A stretch of DNA of 40,848 nucleotides from Methylobacter sp. (GCF_004322395.1 NZ_SCTW01000151.1:1-40848); one strand, 5' to 3'. Numbered from the stretch's first letter, positions 33,210 through 40,848 are shown. Translations and numbers: made by a program. The notes: generated by a model from the sequence alone, not told the origin.

Positions 33210-33935
33210 ATGAATAAAACTGTTTTAGTGACCGGTTCCAGTCGGGGCATCGGTAAAGCCATAGCATTATATCTGGCTAAACAGGGTTTTGATTTGGTCA
33301 TCCATTGCCGCAGCCAACGTTTGCAGGCCGAGGAAGTCGTTGCTGAAATCGAGCGGCTAGGCCGACAAGCCCGGATTTTACAATTCGACATTGCCGACCG
33401 CGCACAATGTAGCGAACAAATCGATCAGGATATTGAAAATCACGGCGCTTATTACGGAGTGGTGTGCAATGCCGGTATTACGGCCGATAACGCCTTTCCG
33501 TCGCTGACCGGCGAACAATGGGACAGCGTGATTCACAGCAATCTTGACGGTTTTTATAATGTTTTGCAGCCGGTGGTGATGCCGATGGTCAGGCGGCGCA
33601 AGCCTGGGCGCATCGTAACGTTATCTTCGGTTTCCGGCTTGATGGGCAATCGCGGCCAGGTCAATTACAGTGCGGCAAAAGCCGGTATTATCGGTGCTAC
33701 CAAGGCACTGGCGCTCGAACTGGCAAAACGCGACATCACCGTCAATTGCGTGGCGCCAGGGCTTATCGAGACGGAAATGGTCAGCGAATTGCCTCTGGAG
33801 GAAATCAAAAAAATGATTCCGGCGCGTAGAGTAGGAAGCCCCCAAGAAGTCGCAGCAGTCGTGGCTTTTTTAATGTCGGAAGATGCTGCCTACGTTACCC
33901 GGCAGGTCATTTCCGTCAATGGTGGTTTATGTTGA
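33210..33935 (+). CDS. fabG: FabG-like 3-oxoacyl-ACP reductase (APE cluster)
   Basis: A short-chain dehydrogenase of 241 residues, NADPH-dependent. The cofactor motif is TGSSRGIG (residues 8-15), the NAG motif is CNAGIT, and the catalytic residues are S140, Y153 and K157 (YSAAK). It reduces the 3-oxoacyl-ACP made by the ketosynthases, the step before dehydration. This is a cluster-dedicated copy rather than the housekeeping FabG, judged from its place between dehydratase and ketosynthase genes. It overlaps the next gene by 7 bases. Confidence 0.94.
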   Translation: MNKTVLVTGSSRGIGKAIALYLAKQGFDLVIHCRSQRLQAEEVVAEIERLGRQARILQFDIADRAQCSEQIDQDIENHGAYYGVVCNAGITADNAFPSLTGEQWDSVIHSNLDGFYNVLQPVVMPMVRRRKPGRIVTLSSVSGLMGNRGQVNYSAAKAGIIGATKALALELAKRDITVNCVAPGLIETEMVSELPLEEIKKMIPARRVGSPQEVAAVVAFLMSEDAAYVTRQVISVNGGLC

Positions 33936-35158
33936 AACGCGTGGTAGTGACCGGCATGGCGGGGATTTCGCCGATAGGCAATAATTGGCAGCAAGTCGCC
34001 GAGCGCCTTAAAAGTAAGTCTACCGGTATTCAAACAATGCAGGACTGGGACAAATACCAAGGCTTGAATACCCGTTTGGGAGCGCCGGCCGATTTCACCA
34101 AGCCTGAGCATTATTCGCGCAAGCAAATTCGCTGCATGGGACGTATCGCTTTAATGTCGACTTACGCAACCGAATTGGCGCTGAGCGATGCCGGTTTGTT
34201 GCATGACGATTGCCTTAAAAGCGGGCAGATGGGCATTGCTTACGGCAGTTCATCCGGCAGCCCCGATGCCATCGCCGAGTTCGGCAATATGCTCCTTAAT
34301 CATGCAACCGGCGGTTTGAATGCCACCTCGTATATCAGAATGATGAGTCACACAGCACCGGTCAATATCAGCCTGTTCTTCGGCATAAACGGAAGGATTT
34401 ACACGACCTCAAGCGCCTGCACCTCAAGTAGTCAAGGCATAGGTTATGCTTATGAAGCGATAAAGTTCGGTCAGCAAAAACTGATGGTGGCGGGCGGTGC
34501 TGAAGAACTATCGGCCATCCAGTCCGCGGTTTTCGACACGTTGTTTGCAACCAGTCTTCGCAATGATATGCCCGAGAAAAGCCCCAGGCCTTTCGATCGC
34601 GACCGGGACGGGCTGGTCATCGGTGAAGGCGCGGGAACGTTGATATTGGAAGAGCTGGAACATGCTTTGGCGCGTGGCGCTGATATTCATGCCGAATTGG
34701 TGGGGTTCGGCACCAATTCGGATGGTTTGCATGTCACCCAGCCTAACAGTGACAGTATGCAGGTTGCGATGCGCTTGGCTTTGCAGGATGCCAAGCTTGA
34801 AGCATCCGCGATCGGTTACATCAGTGCGCATGGCACGGCGACAAGTCACGGCGATGTTGCCGAAAGCCATGCGACCGCTGCGGTATTCGGCGATAAAACG
34901 CCGATCAGTGCGCTGAAAAGCTTTACCGGCCACACTCTGGGCGCTTGCGGGGCGTTAGAGGCCTGGGTGGCGGTCAATATGATGAATGAAGGCTGGTTTC
35001 ATGCCACGGCCAATCTTGACAACATTGACCCTGAATGTGCCCGGCTGGACTATATTAAAGAGGATATCCGCCAGCTCGATTGCGACTATGTGATGAGTAA
35101 CAATTTTGCTTTCGGCGGTATCAATACCTCTTTGATTTTTAAGCATTGGGATGGTTGA
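33929..35158 (+). CDS. Beta-ketoacyl-ACP synthase, second copy (APE cluster)
   Basis: A 409-residue FabB/FabF-type condensing enzyme with the intact triad C164 (SSACTSSS), H301 (SAHGTAT) and H335 (FTGHTLGACGALE) and the glycine-rich C-terminal NNFAFGGINTSL. It has no repeat insert, unlike the other ketosynthase. APE systems use two ketosynthases with complementary roles: one with a chain length partner and one acting alone, probably in early or shorter elongations. It is the last biosynthetic gene of the cluster. Confidence 0.95.
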   Translation: MLKRVVVTGMAGISPIGNNWQQVAERLKSKSTGIQTMQDWDKYQGLNTRLGAPADFTKPEHYSRKQIRCMGRIALMSTYATELALSDAGLLHDDCLKSGQMGIAYGSSSGSPDAIAEFGNMLLNHATGGLNATSYIRMMSHTAPVNISLFFGINGRIYTTSSACTSSSQGIGYAYEAIKFGQQKLMVAGGAEELSAIQSAVFDTLFATSLRNDMPEKSPRPFDRDRDGLVIGEGAGTLILEELEHALARGADIHAELVGFGTNSDGLHVTQPNSDSMQVAMRLALQDAKLEASAIGYISAHGTATSHGDVAESHATAAVFGDKTPISALKSFTGHTLGACGALEAWVAVNMMNEGWFHATANLDNIDPECARLDYIKEDIRQLDCDYVMSNNFAFGGINTSLIFKHWDG

Positions 35159-35184
35159 TGTCCCGTTAAACCTGGAGAACTACA

Positions 35185-35547
35185 ATGATAAGAAAAATGT
35201 GTTTAGCCTTGGCTTTGCTGATTTTGGTCACAGGCTGTACCACGACAGGTACATTCAAAGTGCCGCCCGGCTCCGATCTGTATGTCTACAAAAGGCCGGA
35301 GCCGGTAGACATCAAAGCCGATGGCAAGGTAACCACCAAGCCGTTCTTCTGGACTGCTGCGGGAGTACCGCCGGAAGGAGGCATTCCTTACCGTTTGGAA
35401 AAAGGCGGAAAAGTAATTAAAGAGGGTAAATTGAGAACAAAATTCCGCACTGCTTCAATATTCTGGCCGCCCGCCGCCGCTATCTATTGGCCTATGGGAT
35501 TTAACTCGGACATCACCTACGATTTGGTAAATGACAAGCAGGAATAA
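35185..35547 (+). CDS. Small lipoprotein of unknown function
   Basis: A 120-residue predicted lipoprotein. The signal sequence MIRKMCLALALLILVTGC has a clear lipobox (LVTGC), so the mature protein starts at Cys18. It is followed by TTTGTFKVPPGSDLYVYKRPEPV, a PEGA-like beta segment, and a hydrophobic patch (FWPPAAAIYWPMGF) near residue 95. I do not recognise the family. It begins 27 bases after the last APE gene, on the same strand and with a GGAG ribosome site, so it may be transcribed with the cluster. Confidence 0.8.
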   Translation: MIRKMCLALALLILVTGCTTTGTFKVPPGSDLYVYKRPEPVDIKADGKVTTKPFFWTAAGVPPEGGIPYRLEKGGKVIKEGKLRTKFRTASIFWPPAAAIYWPMGFNSDITYDLVNDKQE

Positions 35548-35621
35548 AATATTGGCATGACCTATTAGTCAGGTTTTTACAACGTGAACCGACAAATAGG
35601 GAGGTCGTTTTCTTGACCAGG

Positions 35622-35646
35622 GTTATCCACATTTTCTGTGGATAAC
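35622..35646. promoter_or_regulatory. Inverted pair of perfect DnaA boxes
   Basis: GTTATCCACA, five bases, TGTGGATAAC. Both arms contain the exact consensus DnaA box TTATCCACA in opposite orientation. No dnaA, dnaN or gidA gene is nearby, so a replication origin is not indicated; a DnaA titration or regulatory site is possible. Confidence 0.7.
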
Positions 35647-35929
35647 TCTGTGTGTAAACTGGAATCATAAGTCCTAACTATTCACTTCTTAAGCTTTTTT
35701 GTTAAATTGTTTAGATTGTAGTCACTGCACGACTCGGTGTGGATATAATATAGAATATCAATCACTTAGGTTGTAAGAAGATGATTTTAGCGGAGTTTTT
35801 CTATAGGTATAGTGAGGTTTTGCGGCTATGCTGCTGAAACAAAAGTATATTGTATATGCCTGTGGAAAAGGCTGGATTTGAAGTTTGCTGTCAAGCTTTA
35901 TTTTTTTAAATATAGCGGATTTTTATCAC

Positions 35930-35945
35930 TCAACCAATCGGTTGA
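35930..35945. promoter_or_regulatory. Operator-like palindrome
   Basis: TCAACCAATCGGTTGA, six-base arms with a four-base centre. The form resembles TetR-family operators. No regulator gene is adjacent, so the call is tentative. Confidence 0.3.
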
Positions 35946-36049
35946 ATTTATCATCTTTTTGCGTGGATATTCGGATAAAGACTCTGTATAGAGCTCCATA
36001 AATATCCGGCAAATGCACAAGGCATTGATGTTCTTTGGGGGAGAAAAGA

Positions 36050-36085
36050 ATGACTACAGTTTCGATATTAGGGGGCGACCGGTAA
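36050..36085 (+). CDS. Possible 11-residue leader peptide
   Basis: ATG preceded by GGGGGAG at an eight-base spacing, reading MTTVSILGGDR then TAA. The stop falls in the GC hairpin that follows (36073-36096: GGGCGACC, eight bases, GGTCGCCC). A leader peptide with an attenuating hairpin is conceivable, but no gene follows on this strand, so it may instead belong to a small RNA or be a relic. Confidence 0.25.
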   Translation: MTTVSILGGDR

Positions 36086-36178
36086 ACAGGTCGCCCGGAT
36101 AGCTCAGCTATATTCCCTTGTCATATGCGCTAAGGCAGTTGATTAATCAGGTGGAGCAGAGGCTGTATCGTTAATGCT

Positions 36179-36445
36179 TCAATGGCGTCTGCCATTTTTA
36201 CCGGGAGTCGTCTCTTCAAATTTAACTTTTAAAGATTTTCCGCAGTATAAATTGCCGTCCAGCGCGGCTATCGCAGCTCTTGCTTCGTGGCCTTCCATCC
36301 CAATAAAGCCGAAGCCACGGCATTTTCCGCTAAATATATCGGAAACAAGTTGAATGGAACGGACTTTGCCGTATTCAGAAAATAAAGCCTGTACAGTTTC
36401 TTCAGTGGCTTCGCTAGGTAAGTTTCCTACAAAAATTCGTTTCAA
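36179..36445 (-). CDS. RRM-domain RNA-binding protein
   Basis: An 88-residue single-RRM protein like the small glycine-rich RNA-binding proteins of cyanobacteria and some proteobacteria. RNP2 is IFVGNL (residues 4-9) and RNP1 is CRGFGFIGM (near 43), with the expected aromatic residues. The tail (TTPGKNGRRH) is short and basic. The start is a TTG with an AGGA ribosome site eight bases away; the nearest ATG upstream is out of frame. It lies downstream of the cold-shock gene on the same strand, suggesting a shared role in cold or RNA-structure response. Confidence 0.92.
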   Translation of the reverse strand: MKRIFVGNLPSEATEETVQALFSEYGKVRSIQLVSDIFSGKCRGFGFIGMEGHEARAAIAALDGNLYCGKSLKVKFEETTPGKNGRRH

Positions 36446-36501
36446 AAGACATGTCCTAAATTAGGGGGTGAGTTGATTGGCCGGGTAAACCGGATATGCC
36501 A

Positions 36502-36531
36502 CAACCCCGCGTATTATCTAAGGCGGGGTTG
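36502..36531 (-). terminator. Hairpin after the cold-shock gene
   Basis: A nine-bp stem (CAACCCCGC / GCGGGGTTG) with a 12-base loop, lying between the cold-shock gene and the RRM gene. No T run follows, so it may be an mRNA-stabilising or partial terminator hairpin. Confidence 0.5.
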
Positions 36532-36553
36532 GATGTTGGAAAGTAAAGCAGTT

Positions 36554-36760
36554 TTAAGCGGCGCTTACTTGTGACGCTTGTGGGCCTTTAGGGCCTGATT
36601 CGACATTGTATTTAACTGCTTGGCCTTCAGCCAATGTACGGAAGCCGCCTTCACTTGTGATTGCAGAAAAGTGTACAAATACGTCCGCGCTGCCATCGCT
36701 AGGTGAAATAAAACCGAAACCTTTAGAATCGTTAAACCACTTAACAGTACCTGTTGCCAT
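36554..36760 (-). CDS. Cold-shock protein, CspA family
   Basis: A 68-residue single-stranded nucleic acid-binding protein. Both RNA-binding motifs are intact: KGFGFISP (RNP1) and VFVHFSAI (RNP2), after the typical start [12 protein letters not shown]. The end KGPQASQVS is also standard. It acts as an RNA chaperone. The long leader upstream (from about 36761 to 36900) is AT-rich and resembles the extended 5' untranslated regions of cold-shock genes, though I can identify no cold box. Confidence 0.96.
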   Translation of the reverse strand: MATGTVKWFNDSKGFGFISPSDGSADVFVHFSAITSEGGFRTLAEGQAVKYNVESGPKGPQASQVSAA

Positions 36761-37026
36761 AAAATTACCTATAAAAAATCAATGAAAAAAGTTTGATTGC
36801 AAATCATGCCGGGCAATTTTAAGGAGAAAAGCGAGTAGAATTTCTGAAAAGTGCTGAATAACATGCAAAACTTAAGTACAAGCCTCGCGTTTGTGCGGAA
36901 TGCTACCTACTTAGCACTGCATTATAGGGGCTAATTCCCAGTATAGCCATTGAAAATTTAGAAAATAGTCTCTCATAAGAGATAAAGGCCTTAAATTTAC
37001 AGGAGATGTTTATTGGCGGTAAACCA

Positions 37027-37413
37027 TTAATCATGGTTTCTATGGTCGAAGTTATTGCGATGACTGTCATGGTTATCGTTATGTTGGCGACCATTTCTAT
37101 AGTTAAAGGAATGATCATAATCTCTGCCGCGTTGATGATGCGCTGAATAATCATTATCCCAGCGGCGTTGGACATTGTATTGATCATGTTGGCGATGATG
37201 TGGAAAATAAGCTCTACCATGATGATGACCATAGTCATGATCATAATGATTCGGCCTTTCGCCATAATAATTTCTGTGCATAATGGTATATCCACTGCTG
37301 TAACCGCCGTAATCAGGATAATATGAATACTGTTGCGGATAATGTGCACAAGCGGTGGATAGTAGCGCAAAGCCAACGAACAACATTTCTTTTATTTTCG
37401 AATTCATTGTCAT
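37027..37413 (-). CDS. His/Tyr-rich small lipoprotein
   Basis: A 128-residue predicted lipoprotein with a signal sequence (IKEMLFVGFALLSTAC) and lipobox LSTAC. The mature part is made almost wholly of His, Tyr, Asn, Asp and Arg (stretches such as HYDHDYGHHHGRAYFPHH and HNDNHDSHRNNFDHRNHD) with no evident fold. Such composition suggests metal binding or a disordered surface protein; I recognise no family. A second ATG two codons later is equally possible as start. A longer open frame on the same strand in another register (36903-37376) looks like a shadow of this gene. Confidence 0.65.
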   Translation of the reverse strand: MTMNSKIKEMLFVGFALLSTACAHYPQQYSYYPDYGGYSSGYTIMHRNYYGERPNHYDHDYGHHHGRAYFPHHRQHDQYNVQRRWDNDYSAHHQRGRDYDHSFNYRNGRQHNDNHDSHRNNFDHRNHD

Positions 37414-37524
37414 AGCCCGTGATAGTTAACCTGTGCTAAAGATACCTATGGATCGCTGAATGCTGAATGAATCGAAAATATTATGTTTAACTGGTACCAC
37501 TCTGACATAACTAAAAGGAAGCTT

Positions 37525-38895
37525 ATGGAATATCAAGTAGTTGACGCACGCATTACTCCTGAAGGACGATTGGATGTACTGTCCAAAACCGAAGTTACGA
37601 AACTGCTCGATACCAGCCAAGGCGGACTGTACCGGCTATTTCGCAATTGCTCGCTCGCTGTATTAAATTCCGGCAATAACATGGATAACGGCAAGGAACT
37701 GCTGGAACGCTATCCCGACTTTGAGATACGTGTAGTCCAAGAGCAGCGCGGTATTAAACTGGACGTTAAATCTGCCCCTGCCCATGCCTTCGTTGACGGC
37801 AAAATGATCAAAGGCATCAATGAGCATTTATTTGCGGTGCTGCGAGATATTATCTACGTCAGTGACGAGATCAATAATAATCGGATGTTTAACCTGGACA
37901 CCTCGGACGGTATTAGTAGCGCGGTATTTCACATTTTGCGCAATGCCAAAATTCTACGGCCGATGACTAATCCAAACCTGGTGGTGTGTTGGGGCGGACA
38001 TTCAATCAGTCGTAAGGAATACGATTACAGCAAGATAGTCGGCCATGAGATGGGGCTGCGCGGCTTGGATATTTGTACCGGCTGTGGGCCAGGTGCGATG
38101 AAAGGCCCGATGAAAGGTGCAACCATCGGTCATGCCAAGCAGCGGATAAAACACGGCCAGTATTTAGGAATAACCGAACCCGGTATTATTGCGGCAGAAT
38201 CACCTAATCCTATAGTCAACGATCTGGTGATTCTGCCGGATATTGAAAAGCGCCTGGAAGCGTTTGCCCGTGTCGGACATGGTATCGTGGTGTTTCCGGG
38301 CGGTGTAGGTACGGCGGAGGAAATACTTTATATACTGGGTATCCTGTTGCATCCTGAAAATAAAGACATGCCGTTTCCACTGGTATTTTCCGGCCCGGAC
38401 TGTTCGGAAAATTACTTTAAGGAAATAGATCGGTTCATTGCCGGAACTTTGGGTGAATCCGCACAGCAGCGTTACAAAATTATTATTGATGATCCTGTGC
38501 AAGTCGCTCGGGAAATGCAGGCAGGTATTCAACAGGTGCGCCAGTTTCGTAAAGAAACAGGAGATGCGTACTATTTCAATTGGCTGCTTAAGATCGATCA
38601 TGTGTTCCAACAGCCGTTTATACCTACCCATGACAATATGAGAAGCCTAGCTTTGCATAAAGATCAGGAAAGTCATAATCTGGCCGCCAATCTGCGCTGT
38701 GCGTTTTCCGGCATCGTTGCAGGTAACGTAAAAGACGAAGGTATTCGTGCCATTGAGCAATACGGACATTTTGAAATTCACGGGGATGAAAACATCATGG
38801 CATTGATGGATTCGTTATTGAACTCATTTGTTGCGCAACATCGTATGAAATTGCCGGGGAAGAAATATTCGCCGTGCTATAAGATTATTAAATGA
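37525..38895 (+). CDS. ppnN: Nucleotide 5'-monophosphate nucleosidase PpnN
   Basis: A 456-residue enzyme of the PpnN (YgdH) family that splits purine and pyrimidine nucleoside monophosphates into base and ribose 5-phosphate. The central LOG-like Rossmann domain has the motif FPGGVGTAEEILYILG near residue 260, preceded by TGCGPGAMKGPMKGA. N- and C-terminal extensions match the long PpnN form, known from E. coli as a (p)ppGpp-responsive enzyme. The frame is open 14 codons upstream, but this ATG has an AAGGA ribosome site and gives the family length (about 454). Confidence 0.93.
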   Translation: MEYQVVDARITPEGRLDVLSKTEVTKLLDTSQGGLYRLFRNCSLAVLNSGNNMDNGKELLERYPDFEIRVVQEQRGIKLDVKSAPAHAFVDGKMIKGINEHLFAVLRDIIYVSDEINNNRMFNLDTSDGISSAVFHILRNAKILRPMTNPNLVVCWGGHSISRKEYDYSKIVGHEMGLRGLDICTGCGPGAMKGPMKGATIGHAKQRIKHGQYLGITEPGIIAAESPNPIVNDLVILPDIEKRLEAFARVGHGIVVFPGGVGTAEEILYILGILLHPENKDMPFPLVFSGPDCSENYFKEIDRFIAGTLGESAQQRYKIIIDDPVQVAREMQAGIQQVRQFRKETGDAYYFNWLLKIDHVFQQPFIPTHDNMRSLALHKDQESHNLAANLRCAFSGIVAGNVKDEGIRAIEQYGHFEIHGDENIMALMDSLLNSFVAQHRMKLPGKKYSPCYKIIK

Positions 38896-39166
38896 TTAAT
38901 CGTTCCCATTCTGGAGTGTCTCTAGCTTCATTCTCACGCCAGAGCGCTCGTTGTTATACACATCTCGACGTAGGCCGGAATAAGCCTGTCCGTGCGTTAA
39001 GCGCAGGACCGGCGTTTCCGGCGTTCCGATTGCCGGAAACGCCCGCCCTTGCTGTCGCCGGGCGGGCTTATTCCGGCCTACATCCGAGCCATTCCAGCGC
39101 TCATACCAAAATAACGGTCTTGAACAGACTTGTATATAACGACGAGCGCCGGAGCTTGGGAACGAT
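38896..39166. repeat. Composite nested palindromic repeat
   Basis: A nested set of inverted repeats between ppnN and topB. Outermost is TCGTTCCCA / TGGGAACGA, then an imperfect GCGCTCGTTGTTATACAC arm, then a perfect 17-bp pair (38970-38986 and 39065-39081, GTAGGCCGGAATAAGCC), and innermost a perfect 12-bp hairpin (39011-39022 and 39032-39043, GGCGTTTCCGGC). This looks like one repeat inserted inside another, BIME-like. The remaining bases to the topB start hold nothing else recognisable. Confidence 0.85.
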
Positions 39167-39184
39167 ACCTGTATACCCGGCATC

Positions 39185-40848
39185 ATGAAAGTCATCCTGA
39201 CCGAAAAACCCTCAGTCGCCCGCGACATAGCCAAATGCCTGAATATCAGCAGCAAGCATGACGGTTATTTTGAGGGCAACGGCTATCAAATTACCTGGGC
39301 GTTCGGGCATCTGGTTGAATTGAAAGAGCCGGATGAATATAACCAAGCCTGGAAGCGCTGGTCTTTGGAATCCCTGCCGATCATTCCCGAACGATTCGGC
39401 TTAAAAGCGAGGGGCGACGCCTCAGCGCAAAAACAGCTAAACACCATCAAGCGCTTGTTCAAGGCAGCCGACGAAATCATCTGCGCAACCGATGCGGGAA
39501 GAGAAGGGGAGCTGATTTTCAGGTACATCCTGTCCTGGGCCGGCTGTGTGCATAAACCGTTCAAACGCTTGTGGATCAGCTCCTTAACCGACGACTCGAT
39601 ACGCAAAGGCTTTGCCGAGTTGCAGGAAGGCCATGCCTATGACGGACTTTACCGCGCAGCCAAATGCCGTAGCGAATCGGACTGGATAGTCGGCTTGAAT
39701 GCTACGCGGCTTTACACCCTCAAGTTCGGCCAGCAAGGCAGCTTATGGACGATAGGCCGAGTGCAAACGCCGGTATTGGCACTCATCGTGCAAAAAGATT
39801 CGGAGATTAGCAGCTTTGTGGCCAAGGATTTTTGGGAATTGCACACCTTGTATCGGGATGCCGATTTTCAATATGTCGGCGGACGGTTCGACAGCAAAGC
39901 CGATGCGGAAGCCCTGCTAAATCAAATTTCCGGGCGGGATTTTCGGATTAACGAAGTCAAAGGCAAGCGGGAAACGCTCAGTCCTCCGTTATTGTACGAT
40001 TTGACCGATCTGCAAAAAGACATGAGCATCCGCTACGGCTTGACTGCCGATCAAACCTTAAGCTGCGCCCAGCAGTTATACGAGAAAAAGCACGTTACTT
40101 ATCCGCGTACCGATAGCCGCTATTTAACCAATGATATGAAGCCGGACATGAAGCCTTTGTTGACTAAATTGCGCTCTAAATTTGAGCAGCAGATTGAGCC
40201 ATTGGATCTCGATAAACTGGCGCTGAGCAGCCGCATATTCAACGACACCAAAGTAAGCGATCACCATGCGATCATTCCCACGACCGCATTGCCCGGTACT
40301 TTGTCGGGACAGGAAGCCAAAGTCTACGAAGCGATAGTCCAGCGGTTTATTGCGGCGTTTTATCCGCCTTGCATCAAACAAATTACTACTGTTCTGGGCA
40401 GCGTTAATGCAGAAACGCCGATAGCCGAAGTAAAGTTCAAAACCATCGGTACGATTATCGAATCGCCCGGCTGGCAAGCCTTATATAAAAATGACGCGTT
40501 AAAGCAAGCCGATAAAGAACTGAAAATCCTGCCTAACTTTGTGCAAGGCGAAACCGGTTCGCAACAGCCGTCGATCAATCAAGGCAAAACTACGCCGCCC
40601 AAGCCTTTTAACGAAGCGAGTTTGTTGAGCATCATGGAATCGGCCGGTAAAACCTGCGACGATGAACAGCTTAAGGAAGCATTAAAAGAAAAAGGTCTCG
40701 GTACGCCGGCAACCCGAGCCTCGATTATTGAGGTGTTAATTAAGCGCAACTACATCCAGCGGCAAAAAAAGACTCTGGTCAGCACCGAATCGGGACGGCA
40801 TCTTATCTCCATTATCGCCGACGACAACTTAAAGTCCGCGGCGATGAC
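39185..40848 (+). CDS. topB: DNA topoisomerase III, partial (runs off window)
   Basis: Type IA topoisomerase, 554 residues visible and still open at the window end. The N-terminal Toprim domain begins MKVILTEKPSVARDIAK and has the acidic motif ATDAGREGELIFRYI near residue 100. The active-site tyrosine lies in VTYPRTDSRYL near residue 307. SDHHAIIPT and the GLGTPATRASIIE motif follow. These features separate TopB from TopA. It decatenates DNA during replication and recombination. The start has no strong ribosome site but begins at the standard N-terminus. Confidence 0.95.
   Translation, partial: MKVILTEKPSVARDIAKCLNISSKHDGYFEGNGYQITWAFGHLVELKEPDEYNQAWKRWSLESLPIIPERFGLKARGDASAQKQLNTIKRLFKAADEIICATDAGREGELIFRYILSWAGCVHKPFKRLWISSLTDDSIRKGFAELQEGHAYDGLYRAAKCRSESDWIVGLNATRLYTLKFGQQGSLWTIGRVQTPVLALIVQKDSEISSFVAKDFWELHTLYRDADFQYVGGRFDSKADAEALLNQISGRDFRINEVKGKRETLSPPLLYDLTDLQKDMSIRYGLTADQTLSCAQQLYEKKHVTYPRTDSRYLTNDMKPDMKPLLTKLRSKFEQQIEPLDLDKLALSSRIFNDTKVSDHHAIIPTTALPGTLSGQEAKVYEAIVQRFIAAFYPPCIKQITTVLGSVNAETPIAEVKFKTIGTIIESPGWQALYKNDALKQADKELKILPNFVQGETGSQQPSINQGKTTPPKPFNEASLLSIMESAGKTCDDEQLKEALKEKGLGTPATRASIIEVLIKRNYIQRQKKTLVSTESGRHLISIIADDNLKSAAM

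Larger units (their letters stand above)
35548..36178. other. 630-bp gene-poor region
   Basis: No convincing long gene on either strand. It contains a paired DnaA-box palindrome (35622-35646), an operator-like palindrome (35930-35945), a tiny open frame with a strong ribosome site (36050-36085), a GC hairpin (36073-36096) and a 15-base match to the start of a tRNA (36093-36107). AT-rich stretches occur around 35690-35720 and 35895-35930. Confidence 0.6.

Noticed and set aside
36093-36108. A functional tRNA gene
   Set aside because: Only the first 15 bases match a tRNA; no anticodon stem, T-loop or acceptor partner follows.
36903-37376. 157-residue frame on the minus strand rich in Ile and Met
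   Set aside because: It overlaps the His-rich lipoprotein in another register; its odd composition (IIMIMTMVIIM) is the shadow of His/Tyr/Asp codons.
38892-39188. Open frames on both strands between ppnN and topB
   Set aside because: They lie in nested palindromic repeats, and the translated peptides are repeat-derived.

Overview
The window reads as a chromosomal segment of a gammaproteobacterium of moderate GC. Two things suggest this: the ftsE-ftsX-rpoH order, and a cytochrome c oxidase operon followed by a complete aryl polyene (APE) pigment-lipid cluster. A Methylococcales-like methanotroph or relative is my best guess from gene content and from the abundance of short palindromic repeats. 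No diagnostic gene such as a methane monooxygenase lies in the window, so this is only a guess.

Layout. (1) 1-7.3 kb, mostly + strand: the end of an aa3-type cytochrome c oxidase operon (coxC, a DUF2909-like membrane protein on the opposite strand, SURF1, a small CxxxC membrane protein, heme A synthase), running directly into ftsY-ftsE-ftsX-rpoH. Heme A synthase (COX15/CtaA) and the SRP receptor FtsY form a single 671-residue reading frame. rpoH is preceded by an almost perfect CIRCE element, the operator of the heat-shock repressor HrcA. (2) 7.3-10.5 kb, - strand: a TIGR02647-type small protein, an O-methyltransferase, a PfkB sugar kinase and a PhyH-type dioxygenase. (3) 10.8-17.2 kb: a molybdate module. 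An alginate-export-type outer-membrane porin, modA, modB, modC and a di-Mop molbindin run on the - strand, divergent from modE. A perfect 15-bp-arm palindrome resembling a ModE operator lies between the divergent genes. (4) 17.3-35.2 kb, + strand: a long APE cluster. It holds a ketosynthase-like chain length factor, a PlsC-like acyltransferase, two ACPs, a COG4648-type membrane protein, an acyl-activating ligase fused to a hotdog dehydratase, a GT2 glycosyltransferase, an LpxL-like acyltransferase, an MIO aromatic ammonia lyase, a thioesterase, a LolA-like protein, an MMPL exporter, an FAD oxidoreductase, a DUF3261-like lipoprotein, a ketosynthase, a dehydratase, a FabG-like ketoreductase and a second ketosynthase. 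A vapBC toxin-antitoxin pair interrupts it. (5) 35.2-40.8 kb: a small lipoprotein, a 630-bp gene-poor region with a paired DnaA-box palindrome, an RRM RNA-binding protein and a CspA-like protein, a His-rich lipoprotein, ppnN, a composite palindromic repeat, and the start of topB, which runs off the window.

How the genes work together. The APE genes form a type II fatty-acid-like assembly line. The lyase makes an aryl-acrylate starter, the ligase loads it on an ACP, and the ketosynthases, ketoreductase and dehydratases extend a polyene. Acyltransferases and the glycosyltransferase attach it to a lipid, and the LolA/MMPL pair moves the product outward. The molybdate genes form a self-regulated uptake and storage unit that may include its own outer-membrane channel.

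The strongest oddities are the COX15-FtsY fusion, the CIRCE site at rpoH, and a population of palindromic repeats that has invaded the operons. Two of these repeats sit inside the coding frame of APE enzymes, adding 122 and 44 residues without breaking the frame.
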